A DNA stretch of 64,000 nucleotides from NCBI RefSeq assembly GCF_000213055.1, contig NZ_CM001165.1, positions 6,875,445-6,939,444 of the forward strand, written 5' to 3'. The DNA comes from Streptomyces sp. Tu6071 (GTDB lineage: Bacteria > Actinomycetota > Actinomycetes > Streptomycetales > Streptomycetaceae). This document shows positions 41,748-50,422 of this stretch, in pieces. The translations under genes and the position numbers were made by a program. Below the pieces are notes generated by a model. That model worked only from the letters and a program-made list of their open reading frames with translations. It searched no databases and was not told the DNA's origin. Positions within the stretch are counted from its first letter, which is position 1. The number at the start of each line of letters is the position of its first letter.

Positions 41748-41782
41748 ACGGGGCACCGGCCGCCAGGCGGCCGGTGCCCCGT
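41748..41782 (+). terminator. Very stable hairpin between ramS and ramA
   Basis: A palindrome of 35 bp with 17-bp perfect arms around a single central A (effective loop GCCAGGC). It starts 24 nt after the ramS stop and 81 nt before the ramA start. It should terminate part of the transcripts and protect the ramCS 3' end, giving more precursor than exporter. This is inferred from position and stability. Confidence 0.7.
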
Positions 41783-41862
41783 CGCCGTACCGCGCCGCGC
41801 ACCCCCTGGGGGAACTCCGCCCGCCTTCCCGCGCGCCGCCCGCCGTCCAGGAGGGACCCCGC

Positions 41863-43605
41863 GTGTCACCCATCCGCCCGGAGAAACGGACACCCCGGCC
41901 GCTCACCGCGCTCGCGCTCACGCCCCGCGCCCCCGCTCCCCTCGCCGTCCTGCTCTGCTCCCTCGGCGCGGCGCTCGCCGCCCTCGCGCTGCCCGCGCTG
42001 CTCGGCTCGACACTGTCGCGGCTCGTCGCCGGGGGCCCCGTGCCGTGGACCGGCATCCGGCTCTGCCTCGTGCTCACCGCCGCGGAGGTCCTGCTCGACG
42101 CCGCCGTGGCCGCGCTCGGCGGTGCCGCGAGCGCCGGCCGCACCGCCCGCCTGCGCGGCCTCCTCCTGGGCCGGGTCCTCGCCGCCGCGCCCGACGACCG
42201 GGACCTGCCGCGCCCCGGTGACCTCGCGACCCGCCTCACCGCGAACACCGCCGAGGCCGCGACCGTGCCCGTCACCCTCGCGACCGCCGTCCCCGCGGTC
42301 CTGCTGCCGCTCGGCGGCCTCGCGGGCGTCCTCCTCACCGATCTGTGGACCGGTCTGGCCCTCCTCGCCGGATTCCCCGCCGTCGCCGTGCTGCTGCGGG
42401 TCTTCACGACCGGGACCGCCGAGGCGGGCGCCCGTTACCAGCACACGCAGGCCGTTCTCGCCTCCCGCCTCACCGAGGTCCTGGAGGGCGCCGAGACGGT
42501 GCGCGCCGCGGGCACCGCGCGCCGCGAGTTCGCCCGCGTCACCGCGCCCCTCGCCGAACTCGCCGCGCACGGGCGCACGACCTGGCTCCTGTACGGGCGG
42601 GCCGCGGGGCGCGCGGGGGTCCTGCTGCCGCTGCTCACCGTCCTCGTCCTCGCGGTGGCCGGGCTGCGGCTGGCCGCCGGGGCCCTCGACGTCGGCGCGC
42701 TCGTCGCGGTCACCCGCTACACGGCCCTCGCCGTGGGCATCGGCACGGTCACCGGCGCTCTCGGCGCGCTCGCGCGGGGCCGCGCCGCCGCCGGACGGCT
42801 CACGCCGTTGCTCGCCCTCTGCGCCCCGCCCTCGGGGAGCGCGCCGCTCCCGCCCGGCGGCGGGGCGCTCACCCTGCGCGGCGTGGGGCTGCGCCGCGAG
42901 GGCGCCGACGTGCTGTGCGGCATCGATCTCGACGTCGTCGCGGGCGAGTACCTCGCGGTCGTGGGGCGCTCGGGCGCGGGCAAGTCCCACCTGGTGGCCG
43001 TCGCCGGGGGCCTCGTCGTCCCGAGCGCCGGACGCGTGCTCCTCGACGGCGCCGACCTGCGCGACCTCGACCCCGGGGCGCTGCGCCGCGCCGCCGTCTA
43101 CGCCTTCGAACGGCCCGTGCTCTTCGGCGACACGATCGGCGACGCCCTCGCCTTCGGCGCCGCGCGCGCGGACGGCGCCACGGTGCGCGCCGGGGCGCAA
43201 GGCGCCGCGGCGCACGCTTTCGTGCGGGCCCTGCCCGAGGGCTACGCGACCCCTGTCGACGCCGCTCCGCTCAGCGGAGGCGAACACCAACGCCTCGGCC
43301 TCGCCCGCGCCTTCGCCCACCCGGGCCGCCTCCTCGTCCTGGACGACGCCACCTCGGCACTCGACACGCTGACCGAGCGGGAGGTCCACCGGCACGTGGC
43401 CCGCCTGCCCGTCACGCGTCTGCACGTCACGCACCGCCCCGCCGTCGCGGCCCGCGCCGACCGCGTCCTGTGGCTCGACGCCGGACGGGTCCGCGGCTGC
43501 GGCCCGCACGCCGAGCTGTGGCAGGACGCCGCCTACCGCGAGGTCTTCACGGGGGGATCGGCCGCGCGGCCCGCCGGCGCGGACCAGGGCGGACTCGCGT
43601 GCTGA
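41863..43605 (+). CDS. ramA: ABC exporter half-transporter RamA (degenerate-site NBD)
   Basis: A 580-aa half-transporter: six membrane helices in residues ~25-310, then an ATPase domain. Walker A is GRSGAGKSH (368-376), signature LSGGE begins at 470, and Walker B reads LLVLDDATSALD, with Asp where the catalytic Glu normally sits. The switch His is in HVTHRPA. Together with RamB it should export the modified RamS peptide. The Asp for Glu change marks the non-hydrolysing site of a heterodimeric exporter. GTG at 41863 with AGGAGGG upstream. Its end overlaps the ramB start by seven bases. Confidence 0.9.
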   Translation: MSPIRPEKRTPRPLTALALTPRAPAPLAVLLCSLGAALAALALPALLGSTLSRLVAGGPVPWTGIRLCLVLTAAEVLLDAAVAALGGAASAGRTARLRGLLLGRVLAAAPDDRDLPRPGDLATRLTANTAEAATVPVTLATAVPAVLLPLGGLAGVLLTDLWTGLALLAGFPAVAVLLRVFTTGTAEAGARYQHTQAVLASRLTEVLEGAETVRAAGTARREFARVTAPLAELAAHGRTTWLLYGRAAGRAGVLLPLLTVLVLAVAGLRLAAGALDVGALVAVTRYTALAVGIGTVTGALGALARGRAAAGRLTPLLALCAPPSGSAPLPPGGGALTLRGVGLRREGADVLCGIDLDVVAGEYLAVVGRSGAGKSHLVAVAGGLVVPSAGRVLLDGADLRDLDPGALRRAAVYAFERPVLFGDTIGDALAFGAARADGATVRAGAQGAAAHAFVRALPEGYATPVDAAPLSGGEHQRLGLARAFAHPGRLLVLDDATSALDTLTEREVHRHVARLPVTRLHVTHRPAVAARADRVLWLDAGRVRGCGPHAELWQDAAYREVFTGGSAARPAGADQGGLAC

Positions 43606-45500
43606 GCGGGGAGGGCCCGTGGGCCCGTGTCGGCCGCGCCGCGCGTCCCTACCTGAGGGAACGCCGCCGGGACCTCCTCCGCCTCGCGGGCTGGTCGCTC
43701 GTCGAGTCCGCCCAGACCTTCGCGAGCGGGTACGCCCTCGCCCGCGCGCTCGACGCCGGGTTCCTCGCCGGGCACACGGGGACGGGACTCGCGTGGCTCG
43801 GGGGCGCGGCGCTCGCCGCCCTCCCGGCGGGGCCCGCGCAGAGCGGCGTCTTCCGCGGGCTCGCCGCACTCGTGGAGCCGCTGCGCGACGGGCTCGTGCG
43901 CCGCGCGGTCGCCGGGGCCCTCGGCGCCGCGCTGCGCGGAGAGCTGCCCGAGCGGGCCCGTACCGCGGCCGTCTCGCGCGTCACCCATCAGAGCGAGATC
44001 GCCAGGGACGGCTGGGCCGGACTCGTGCTGTCGCTGCGGTCCTTCGTCTTCACGACGGCCGGGGCACTCGCCGGACTCGCCGCGCTCGCCCCGCCGTTGC
44101 TCCTCGTCCTGCTCCCGCCCCTCGTCCTCGGGCTCGTGCTCTTCCTCCTCACCCTCGTGCCGACCGCGTCACGGCAGCGTGCCCTCCTGGGCGCGGACGA
44201 GGAGTACGCGGCGCTCGCCGGGCACGCCGCCTCCGGCCTGCGCGACCTCGCGGCGACCGGTGGAAGCGCCCTCGTCGCCGCGCACGCCGCGCGCGTCGCC
44301 GCCCGCCAGGCGGACGCCGCACGGTCCCTCGCGCGGTGGTCGGCGGTACGCGTCCTCGCGCTCGCGCTCGCCGGCCGCGTACCCCCCCTGCTGCTCCTCG
44401 TGGCGGCGCCCTGGCTGCTGCGCCGCGGCCTCACCCCGGGGGAACTCGTCGGGGCGCTCGCGTACCTCTCGCAAGCGCTGCTCCCCGCGCTCCAGTCGCT
44501 CATGACCGCGCTCGGCACCGCCGGAGGACGCCTCCTCGTCGTCCTCGACCGCTTCGCGGTCCCGCCCCCGCCGCTGCCCGCCGCACCGCGCCGCCCCACT
44601 GCCCCCACCCCGGCCCCCCGGGGACCCCTCCTCGCGCTGCGCGGGGTCTCGTACGCGTACGGGCCGGGGGCGCGCCCGGTGCTCGACCGCCTCGACCTCG
44701 TCCTCGACCCCGGGGAACGGCTCGCCGTCATCGGCCCGAGCGGAGCGGGCAAGTCGACGCTCGCCGCGCTCCTCGCGGGGGTCCGCGCCCCCACGGACGG
44801 CCAAGTCCTCTGGCACGGGCGCCCACCCGGCGACACCGATCCCGGGCTCTTCCGCACCCTCGCCCCGCAGCAGGCGTACCTCCCCGCGGGCACGCTCCGC
44901 GAGGCCGTCGCCTACCTGCGCCCGGACGCCGACGAGGCGGCACTCGCGGCAGCGGCACGGGCGATCGGTCTCGAAGCGGTCCTGGCGGCCGTCGGGGGCT
45001 GGGACGCGCCGGTCAGGCCGGACCGGCTCTCGCCCGCGGAGCGCCAGCTCGTCGCGCTCGCCCGCGCCTGGCTCTCGCCCGCCCCGCTCCTCGTGCTCGA
45101 CGAGGCCACGAGCCACCTGGACCCGCACGCCGAACTGCGCGCCGAGCGCGCGCTCGCCGCCAGGCCCGCCACGACACTCGTACTCGTCGCGCACCGCCCC
45201 GCGACCGCAGCGCGCGCCACCAGGGTGCTGCTGCTCGACGGGGCCCGCACCGACTGCGGCACGCCGGGCGAACTGGCCGCGCGCTCCGCCCTCTTCCGTG
45301 AGCTGACGGGAGCCTTCGCGCCCCCCGCCTCACAGCCAGCCGGCCTCCTTGGCCAGCCGGATGGCGTCCAGCCGGTTGCGCGCGCCGGTCTTGCGGATCG
45401 CGGCCGCGAGGTAGTTGCGGACGGTGCCGGCCGCGAGGTGCAGGCCCCCCGCTATCCCGGCCACCGACTCGCCCTCGGCGGCGAGCCCGAGGACGCTTAG
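43599..45500 (+). CDS. ramB: ABC exporter half-transporter RamB with C-terminal extension
   Basis: A 633-aa half-transporter, partner of RamA. Membrane domain ~20-300, then the ATPase with Walker A GPSGAGKST, signature LSPAERQLVALARA in place of LSGGQ, and an intact Walker B LLVLDEATSHLD with catalytic Glu, plus AHRPA. The consensus ATP site thus uses RamB's Walker motifs with RamA's LSGGE. The reading frame continues some 57 residues past the usual end (LFRELTGAFAPP), running antisense through the end of ramR to a TAG at 45498. The extension is Gly/Arg/Ala-rich and may simply be tolerated read-through of a shared region. GTG start overlaps ramA. Confidence 0.88.
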   Translation: MLSGEGPWARVGRAARPYLRERRRDLLRLAGWSLVESAQTFASGYALARALDAGFLAGHTGTGLAWLGGAALAALPAGPAQSGVFRGLAALVEPLRDGLVRRAVAGALGAALRGELPERARTAAVSRVTHQSEIARDGWAGLVLSLRSFVFTTAGALAGLAALAPPLLLVLLPPLVLGLVLFLLTLVPTASRQRALLGADEEYAALAGHAASGLRDLAATGGSALVAAHAARVAARQADAARSLARWSAVRVLALALAGRVPPLLLLVAAPWLLRRGLTPGELVGALAYLSQALLPALQSLMTALGTAGGRLLVVLDRFAVPPPPLPAAPRRPTAPTPAPRGPLLALRGVSYAYGPGARPVLDRLDLVLDPGERLAVIGPSGAGKSTLAALLAGVRAPTDGQVLWHGRPPGDTDPGLFRTLAPQQAYLPAGTLREAVAYLRPDADEAALAAAARAIGLEAVLAAVGGWDAPVRPDRLSPAERQLVALARAWLSPAPLLVLDEATSHLDPHAELRAERALAARPATTLVLVAHRPATAARATRVLLLDGARTDCGTPGELAARSALFRELTGAFAPPASQPAGLLGQPDGVQPVARAGLADRGREVVADGAGREVQAPRYPGHRLALGGEPEDA

Positions 45501-45950
45501 CTCCCGGTCCGACAGCGGAGATTCGGCCACCCGGAGCAGACCGAAGGCCAGCGTCTCGTCCAGGTGCCGCCCCCCGGCGGCGACCTTGCGCACCACGGCG
45601 GCGAGGTCCCCGGTCTCGCCGTACTTGTCCACGTACCCGCCCGCGCCCGCGTGGAAGGCGCGGCGCAGGTCCCCGGGCCGCTCGCCCTTCGTCAGGATGA
45701 CGAGCGAGCCCGCGTCCTCCGCCGCGCGGCCGGAGCGAAGGGCCTCTATCTCCGTGAGCAGTCCCAGGGAACCCGGACAGTCGAGGTCGAGGACGTAGAC
45801 GTCGGGAGGACACGTCCCGGCCGCGCGTCCCACCTCGCCGGGGCCCGCCGTCTCCACGTGCAGATCCGTGCCGGCCGTCAGCAGGGCCCGCAGCGCGACC
45901 CGCCAGAGCGGGATCTCGTGCACCAGCAATATGTTCGTGCGAAGCGGCAC
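45330..45950 (-). CDS. ramR: LuxR-type response regulator RamR/AmfR
   Basis: A 206-aa regulator that activates the ramCSAB operon in known systems. The N-terminal receiver domain has VYVLDLDCPG around the expected phospho-acceptor and ILTKGERP for the Thr/Lys region. However, the first acidic pair is LLVHEIP: His-Glu instead of Asp-Asp, so Mg-dependent phosphorylation is doubtful. The LuxR helix-turn-helix (LSDRELSVLGLAAEG then HLAAGTVRNYLAAAIRKTGA) is complete. No sensor kinase is adjacent, so it is an orphan. GTG at 45950 with GGGAG six bases upstream. Its last 171 bp are antisense to the ramB extension. Confidence 0.93.
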   Translation of the reverse strand: MPLRTNILLVHEIPLWRVALRALLTAGTDLHVETAGPGEVGRAAGTCPPDVYVLDLDCPGSLGLLTEIEALRSGRAAEDAGSLVILTKGERPGDLRRAFHAGAGGYVDKYGETGDLAAVVRKVAAGGRHLDETLAFGLLRVAESPLSDRELSVLGLAAEGESVAGIAGGLHLAAGTVRNYLAAAIRKTGARNRLDAIRLAKEAGWL

Positions 45951-46279
45951 CCGGAACTCCCCTGGCTTCGTGTGACCGGGGCGGCTCCCGCCCGGTACCG
46001 ATCAGTTCACCGGAGCGGGTGCCCCCGCGTGCGCGATAGCCACGCATTGGCCGGAACGTAGCGAGGCGAGCGCGGCGCGCGAGGGCGCGAAGCGCGCGCC
46101 CCGTGCGCCCCCTGGGGTTCCGAGGGAGCGAGGGGGTTCGGGTGTTGCGGTGGTGAGGGGGCGCGGGGGCAGGAGGGCTCGGGTGCGTAACGGCGAGGGG
46201 GCGCGCGTTGTGCGACGAGGAGGAAGGACCGTCCGGGCCGGGCCACTTGGGGGCGGGCCGTGCCGCTAGCGTGCGGGGC
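45951..46279. other. Divergent gap between ramR and a GNAT gene
   Basis: A 329-bp non-coding stretch that must carry the ramR promoter. It contains G-rich purine runs and a GC inverted repeat (GGCGCG and its complement near 46080-46100), but no convincing -35/-10 pair, operator or small ORF that I can support. Confidence 0.4.
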
Positions 46280-46789
46280 ATGATGCCCCTCCCGCCGCTC
46301 GCCGTGCCCGCGACCGCCACCGCCCCGGCCCTTCGCCTGCGCCCCTGGAGTACCGCCGACCTGAAGGAACTGGCCGACGTCTTCCCTCTCCCCGGCGCGC
46401 CGGGGGAGTGGCTGGCCGCCGAGACGCGCGGCCGTGCCGCGGGGGAGCGCCAGGGCTTCGCGATACGCGCGCAGACGGCGGGGGCGGCGCCGCGCCTGGT
46501 CGGCCACCTCGTGCTCAAGACCCCCGCCGCGGGCCCCGGCGAGGTCGGCTACTGGACGGCCGGGGCCGCGCGGGGCACGGGAGTGGCGACCCGGGCGCTG
46601 CGCGCGCTGACCACGCACGTCCGCGACGAGACCGACCTGTGCGAGCTGCGCCTGCTCCACCAGGAGGACAACACCGCCTCGTGCCGCGTCGCGGAGAAGA
46701 GCGGGTACGTCTTCAGCCGCGTCCTGCCCGCGTTCCCGCCCGCCTTTCCGCGCGACGGGCACCTGCACGTACGGCACCTGACGGGCTGA
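46280..46789 (+). CDS. GNAT-family acetyltransferase (RimJ/RimL-like)
   Basis: A 169-aa acetyltransferase of the Acetyltransf_3 (RimJ/RimL) subgroup. LRLRPWSTADLKELADVF is the usual N-terminal strand/helix, GEVGYWTAGAARGTGVATRALRAL the acetyl-CoA-binding loop and helix (read in parts), and NTASCRVAEKSGYVFSRVL the closing motif. Targets could be ribosomal proteins, antibiotics or small amines. Two adjacent Met codons (46280 and 46283) can start it; neither has an ideal ribosome site. It is not clearly part of the ram cluster, from which a 329-bp gap separates it. Confidence 0.88.
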   Translation: MMPLPPLAVPATATAPALRLRPWSTADLKELADVFPLPGAPGEWLAAETRGRAAGERQGFAIRAQTAGAAPRLVGHLVLKTPAAGPGEVGYWTAGAARGTGVATRALRALTTHVRDETDLCELRLLHQEDNTASCRVAEKSGYVFSRVLPAFPPAFPRDGHLHVRHLTG

Positions 46790-46920
46790 CACCCTCGCCG
46801 CGCGCTCGCCCTCCGGGAGAAGTTCACCCTCCGTTCCCCCGCACGCCCCGGCGCCCGTGGGGGCAGTGGCGGGCACACTGCGGCCGGTACCGACAGGCCG
46901 CCCCCGAGGAGGAGCAAGCG

Positions 46921-48582
46921 ATGAGCGATGCCGTCCGCCCGAACGACGCGTCCGGAGTCCCCGTCTCCGGTGGGCCCGCGTCCCCGGAGGGCCCGGCGTC
47001 CCGCGGCCCCGCCCGCAGGTCGCTGCTCGCCGGAGGCGCCCTCGCGACCGCCGGGCTCGCCGTGCCCGCCTTCGCCGCGGGGAGCGCGCGGGCGGCGGGC
47101 CGCGCGCCCGCGCGTGCCTGGTCCGGGCGGCCCGCCGCCGACTGGGGCGTGCAGGCCGGGGACGTCGGCGAGCGCTCCGGGGTGATCTGGGCCCGTAGCG
47201 ACCGCCCCGCCGTGATGACCGTCGAGACCGCGGCGACCGAGTCCTTCCGCGGCGCCCGCCGCTGGCGCGGCCCGCTCCTGACCCCCGGCACCGACTTCAC
47301 CGGCACCACGGCCCTGCACGGCCTGCCGCCGGGCGAGCAGATCCACTACCGCGTCACGCTCACCGACCCCGACGACCCCCGCCGCGCCTCGCGGCCCCTC
47401 ACCGGGACCTTCCGTACCGTCCCCGCGCGCCGCTCGGCGGGCGTGCGCTTCCTGTGGTCGGGCGACATCGCGGGCCAGGGCTGGGGCATCAACCCCGACC
47501 GGGGCGGCTGGCGCGTCTACGAGGAGATGGCGCGCCTGGACCCGGACTTCTTCCTGTGCAGCGGCGACACGATCTACGCGGACGGGCCGATCCAGCCGAG
47601 CGTGACGCTCCCGGACGGCACGGTGTGGCGCAACCTCACGACCGAGGCGAAGTCCGCCGTCGCGCAGAGCCTCGACGAGTACCGGGGCGCGTTCCGCTAC
47701 AACCTCCTCGACGCGCACCTGCGCCGCTTCAACGCCCAGGTCCCGCAGATCACCCAGTGGGACGACCACGAGGTGCGCAACAACTGGTACCCGGGCCAGA
47801 TCCTCGACGACCCGCTCTACACCGAGAAGCGGATCGACGTCCTCGCCGCCCGCGCCCGCCGGGCCTTCTCCGAGTACTTCCCGATCGGCACGCTCCCTCC
47901 GGGCGACCCCGACGGACGCGTGCACCGGGTCCTGCGCCACGGCCCGCTGCTCGACGTCTTCGTCCTCGACATGCGCACCTACCGCGACCCCAACTCCCGA
48001 AACCGCCAGGTCGACGACCCGCAGGGCATCCTCGGCGCGCACCAACTGAGTTGGCTCAAGCGCGAGTTGTCGCGCTCCCGGGCTGTGTGGAAGATCATCG
48101 CGGCGGACATGCCGCTCGGCCTCGTCGTCGCGGACGGCGCCACGGACTTCGAGGCCGTCGCCCAGGGCGACCCCGGGGCCCCGCTCGGCCGCGAACTCCA
48201 GATCGCCGAACTCCTGCGCCACATCAAGCACGCCCGCGTCACGGGCACGCTGTGGCTCACGGCGGACGTGCACTACACCTCGGCGCAGCACTACGCGCCC
48301 GAGCGGGCCGCCTTCAAGGACTTCGCGCCGTTCTGGGAGTTCGTCTCGGGGCCGCTCTCGGCGGGCGGCTTCCCGAGCGTCCCGCTCGACGGCACCTTCG
48401 GCCCCCGCCAGACCTTCCTCAAGGCGCCCACGCGCGCCAATGTCTCCCCGGCCGAACTCCCGCCCAACTACGGCGAGGTGAGCATCGACGGGCACTCGGG
48501 CGAGCTGACGGTCCGGCTCCGCGAGGAGGGCGGCCGGGTGCTGTACACGCGGGTGCTGAGGCCGGGGCTCGTCGGTCAGTAG
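46921..48582 (+). CDS. Tat-exported PhoD-family alkaline phosphatase/phosphodiesterase
   Basis: Secreted metallophosphoesterase of 553 aa. The N-terminus carries a twin-arginine signal: RRSLLAGGALATAGLAVPAF after a 31-residue n-region, with likely cleavage near SARA. PhoD family members are cofactored by Fe/Ca and release phosphate from phosphodiesters and teichoic acids. A PhoD-N beta domain (~65-170) precedes the catalytic domain, which shows FLWSGDIAGQGWG, FFLCSGDTIYADGP and QWDDHEVRNNWYP metal motifs. In Streptomyces such genes are often under PhoP control, but I see no clear PHO box in the 131-bp gap upstream. ATG at 46921 with GAGGAGCAAGCG upstream. Confidence 0.92.
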   Translation: MSDAVRPNDASGVPVSGGPASPEGPASRGPARRSLLAGGALATAGLAVPAFAAGSARAAGRAPARAWSGRPAADWGVQAGDVGERSGVIWARSDRPAVMTVETAATESFRGARRWRGPLLTPGTDFTGTTALHGLPPGEQIHYRVTLTDPDDPRRASRPLTGTFRTVPARRSAGVRFLWSGDIAGQGWGINPDRGGWRVYEEMARLDPDFFLCSGDTIYADGPIQPSVTLPDGTVWRNLTTEAKSAVAQSLDEYRGAFRYNLLDAHLRRFNAQVPQITQWDDHEVRNNWYPGQILDDPLYTEKRIDVLAARARRAFSEYFPIGTLPPGDPDGRVHRVLRHGPLLDVFVLDMRTYRDPNSRNRQVDDPQGILGAHQLSWLKRELSRSRAVWKIIAADMPLGLVVADGATDFEAVAQGDPGAPLGRELQIAELLRHIKHARVTGTLWLTADVHYTSAQHYAPERAAFKDFAPFWEFVSGPLSAGGFPSVPLDGTFGPRQTFLKAPTRANVSPAELPPNYGEVSIDGHSGELTVRLREEGGRVLYTRVLRPGLVGQ

Positions 48583-48593
48583 GCACAAGGGGG

Positions 48594-48623
48594 CCCGGTG
48601 CGTGCCGTCCTCCACGCACCGGG
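48594..48623. terminator. Bidirectional hairpin, phoD-like/ADH genes
   Basis: CCCGGTGCGTG pairs perfectly with CACGCACCGGG around an 8-nt loop between the convergent PhoD-type (stop 48582) and alcohol dehydrogenase (stop 48654) genes. Confidence 0.75.
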
Positions 48624-48653
48624 ACCCGCGTCACGCCCGAAGCGCGGCGGACG

Positions 48654-49661
48654 TCACGGCTTGAGGACGAGCCGCACGGGGGCCGGGCCGCCCGTCTTGC
48701 GCAGCAGGCGGTCGACGGCCTTCGGGGCCTCGCTCAGCGGCAGGACCTCGCTGATCGAGCGCGCGAAGTCGAGACGGCCGAGCGCGGCGAGCCGCACGAG
48801 CTGGTCGACGTGGACGTCCGAGGAGCCGTAGTGGCCGAGGATCTGCTGCTGGAAGTAGCTGAAGGCCGTGCCGTCGGGGATCGTCAGGGGCTTGTTGGTG
48901 AGACCCACGAGGACGAGACGGCCGCCCGGCGCGAGGCACGTGATGGCCTGCTCGCGCACGGCGGGGACACCCGCGAAGTCGAAGGCGGCGGCGAGACCGG
49001 CGCCGCGCGTCGCGGTGCGGATCCTCTGCCGCAGCTCGGGGTCGGCCGCGTCGAGCGCGAGGTCCGCGCCGAAGGCGAGCGCCCGCTCGCGGGCCTCGGG
49101 CGAGGGGTCCACGGCGATGACGGGGGCCGCGCCGATCGCGCGCAGCAACTGGACGCCGTGCGCGCCGAGGCCGCCGACACCCCACACGCCCACCGGCTGC
49201 GCGGGGCGCACGTCGCCGGTCGTCGTGATCGCGGCCCACGGGGTGGAGACCGCGTCGGGGATGATCGCCGCCTCCTCGAAGGAGACGTTGTCGGGGATCG
49301 CGAGCAACGTCCCGGCGGTGGCCACGGTGTACTCGGCCCAGCCGCCGTCGTAGTCGACCCCGCGCGTCCACACGGCGCCGTCGCGGTGCTCACCGGCCTG
49401 GAGGAGCACGCGCTGCCCCGGCTCCCAGCCGGTCACGCCCGCGCCGGGCTTCGCGACGGTCCCGGAGACCTCGTGCCCGAGCGTGACCTCGTCGCCCGGG
49501 AGGTAGAGCGGCGTGAGCGTGCCGTCGACGAGGTGCGCGTCCGAGAGGCAGACACCCGCCGCCTCGACCTTGACGAGCACCTCCCCGGCGGCGGGCTCGG
49601 GGGTGGGCACCTCCTTGACGGCGAGGGTGCGGGAAGGGATGTGAAGTCGTCCGGCGAGCAT
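48654..49661 (-). CDS. Zinc-binding alcohol dehydrogenase-like protein (MDR family)
   Basis: A 335-aa medium-chain dehydrogenase/reductase. The catalytic zinc side shows GVCLSDAHLVDG and GHEVSGTV, and the Rossmann domain has GVGGLGAHGVQLLRAIGA. The four-Cys structural zinc lobe of classical ADHs is missing: the corresponding loop reads LLQAGEHRDGAVWTRGVDYD, with no Cys. Substrate is probably an alcohol or aldehyde; not known. The ATG at 49661 has AGGTGAT upstream. A TetR gene lies 92 bp upstream on the same strand and may control it. Confidence 0.9.
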   Translation of the reverse strand: MLAGRLHIPSRTLAVKEVPTPEPAAGEVLVKVEAAGVCLSDAHLVDGTLTPLYLPGDEVTLGHEVSGTVAKPGAGVTGWEPGQRVLLQAGEHRDGAVWTRGVDYDGGWAEYTVATAGTLLAIPDNVSFEEAAIIPDAVSTPWAAITTTGDVRPAQPVGVWGVGGLGAHGVQLLRAIGAAPVIAVDPSPEARERALAFGADLALDAADPELRQRIRTATRGAGLAAAFDFAGVPAVREQAITCLAPGGRLVLVGLTNKPLTIPDGTAFSYFQQQILGHYGSSDVHVDQLVRLAALGRLDFARSISEVLPLSEAPKAVDRLLRKTGGPAPVRLVLKP

Positions 49662-49753
49662 GCCGATCACCTGTCCTGACGTGCGGAAAGCGGGGGAGAT
49701 CCAGGGGGGTCTGGGTGCGGTGGTTTCCGGGAGCCGGTCCCGGGGTTCCGGAA

Positions 49754-50407
49754 CTAGGGCTCCGGTACGGGGCCGAGCGCGGCCAGTGCCCCGGTGAGCG
49801 CGCCCACGGCGCTCTCGACCAGCGGGCTCCGCAGCTCCTCGGGGCAGCCGGCCTCCCACCAGCGCAGACAGGCGTTGTCCACGTAGGCGAGGTAGCCGTC
49901 CACGACGAGGCGCACGGCGGGGTCCTCGGCGTCGAGGCCGAGGCGCGTCGTCACGCGCTCGTGGAAGACGGCCCTGCCCCGGTCGCGCTCGGCGAGCGCC
50001 TCGGGCGGCACGGAGCCGGGGGCGCGCAGGAGCGTGGCCCAGCCGTTGGCGCCCTCGGCGATGAAGCCGAGGTAGACGCGCAGGCTCGCGCGCAGCCGGG
50101 CCCAACCGTCCGGCTCCGGGCCGGGGTCCGCGTCGCATGCCGCGTCCCGCGCGAGCAGTTCGCGCAGCCCGTCGGTGACCATCGCGGCGTACAGCGCCGG
50201 CTTGCTGCCGAAGTAGCGGTGCGCGAGGGCCTCCGAGGCCCCCGCGGCGTGCGCGATCTCGGCGACCGAGACCTCGGTGTACGCCCGGGTGCGGAAGGCG
50301 GCGTGGGCCGCTTCGAGCAGCGCGGCCCGGCGCTCGTCCGCGCCGAGCCGACGCCGTACCGGCCGGACGGTACGGTCCGGGTCCGGAGTGTTCTCCTTGG
50401 CGTTCAT
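49754..50407 (-). CDS. TetR-family transcriptional regulator
   Basis: A 217-aa repressor. A charged N-terminal arm of ~20 residues (RPVRRRLGADERR) precedes a helix-turn-helix with VSVAEIAHAAGASEALAHRY and FGSKPALYAAMV. The ligand domain contains AEGANGWATLLRAPGS and CLRWWEAGCPEEL, as in TetR_C groups linked to fatty-acid or drug responses. Directly upstream is a near-perfect palindrome (50423-50445), the likely autoregulatory site. It may form an operon with the downstream ADH gene. Confidence 0.9.
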   Translation of the reverse strand: MNAKENTPDPDRTVRPVRRRLGADERRAALLEAAHAAFRTRAYTEVSVAEIAHAAGASEALAHRYFGSKPALYAAMVTDGLRELLARDAACDADPGPEPDGWARLRASLRVYLGFIAEGANGWATLLRAPGSVPPEALAERDRGRAVFHERVTTRLGLDAEDPAVRLVVDGYLAYVDNACLRWWEAGCPEELRSPLVESAVGALTGALAALGPVPEP

Positions 50408-50422
50408 ACGACCACCGTACCT

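Noticed and set aside
41725..41862. Second small precursor peptide between ramS and ramA
   Set aside because: The stretch is mostly the 35-bp palindrome; no ORF with a ribosome site, LLDLQ-like leader or S-x2-S-x3-C core.
42345..43598. Longer upstream version of the RamB frame inside ramA
   Set aside because: That part is Arg/Pro-rich shadow of RamA; RamB proper starts at the GTG at 43599.
45329..45500. Frameshift or lost stop at the end of ramB
   Set aside because: I could not show a shifted frame that restores a family-like end, and the region must stay open for ramR on the other strand; kept as an observation, not called a broken gene.
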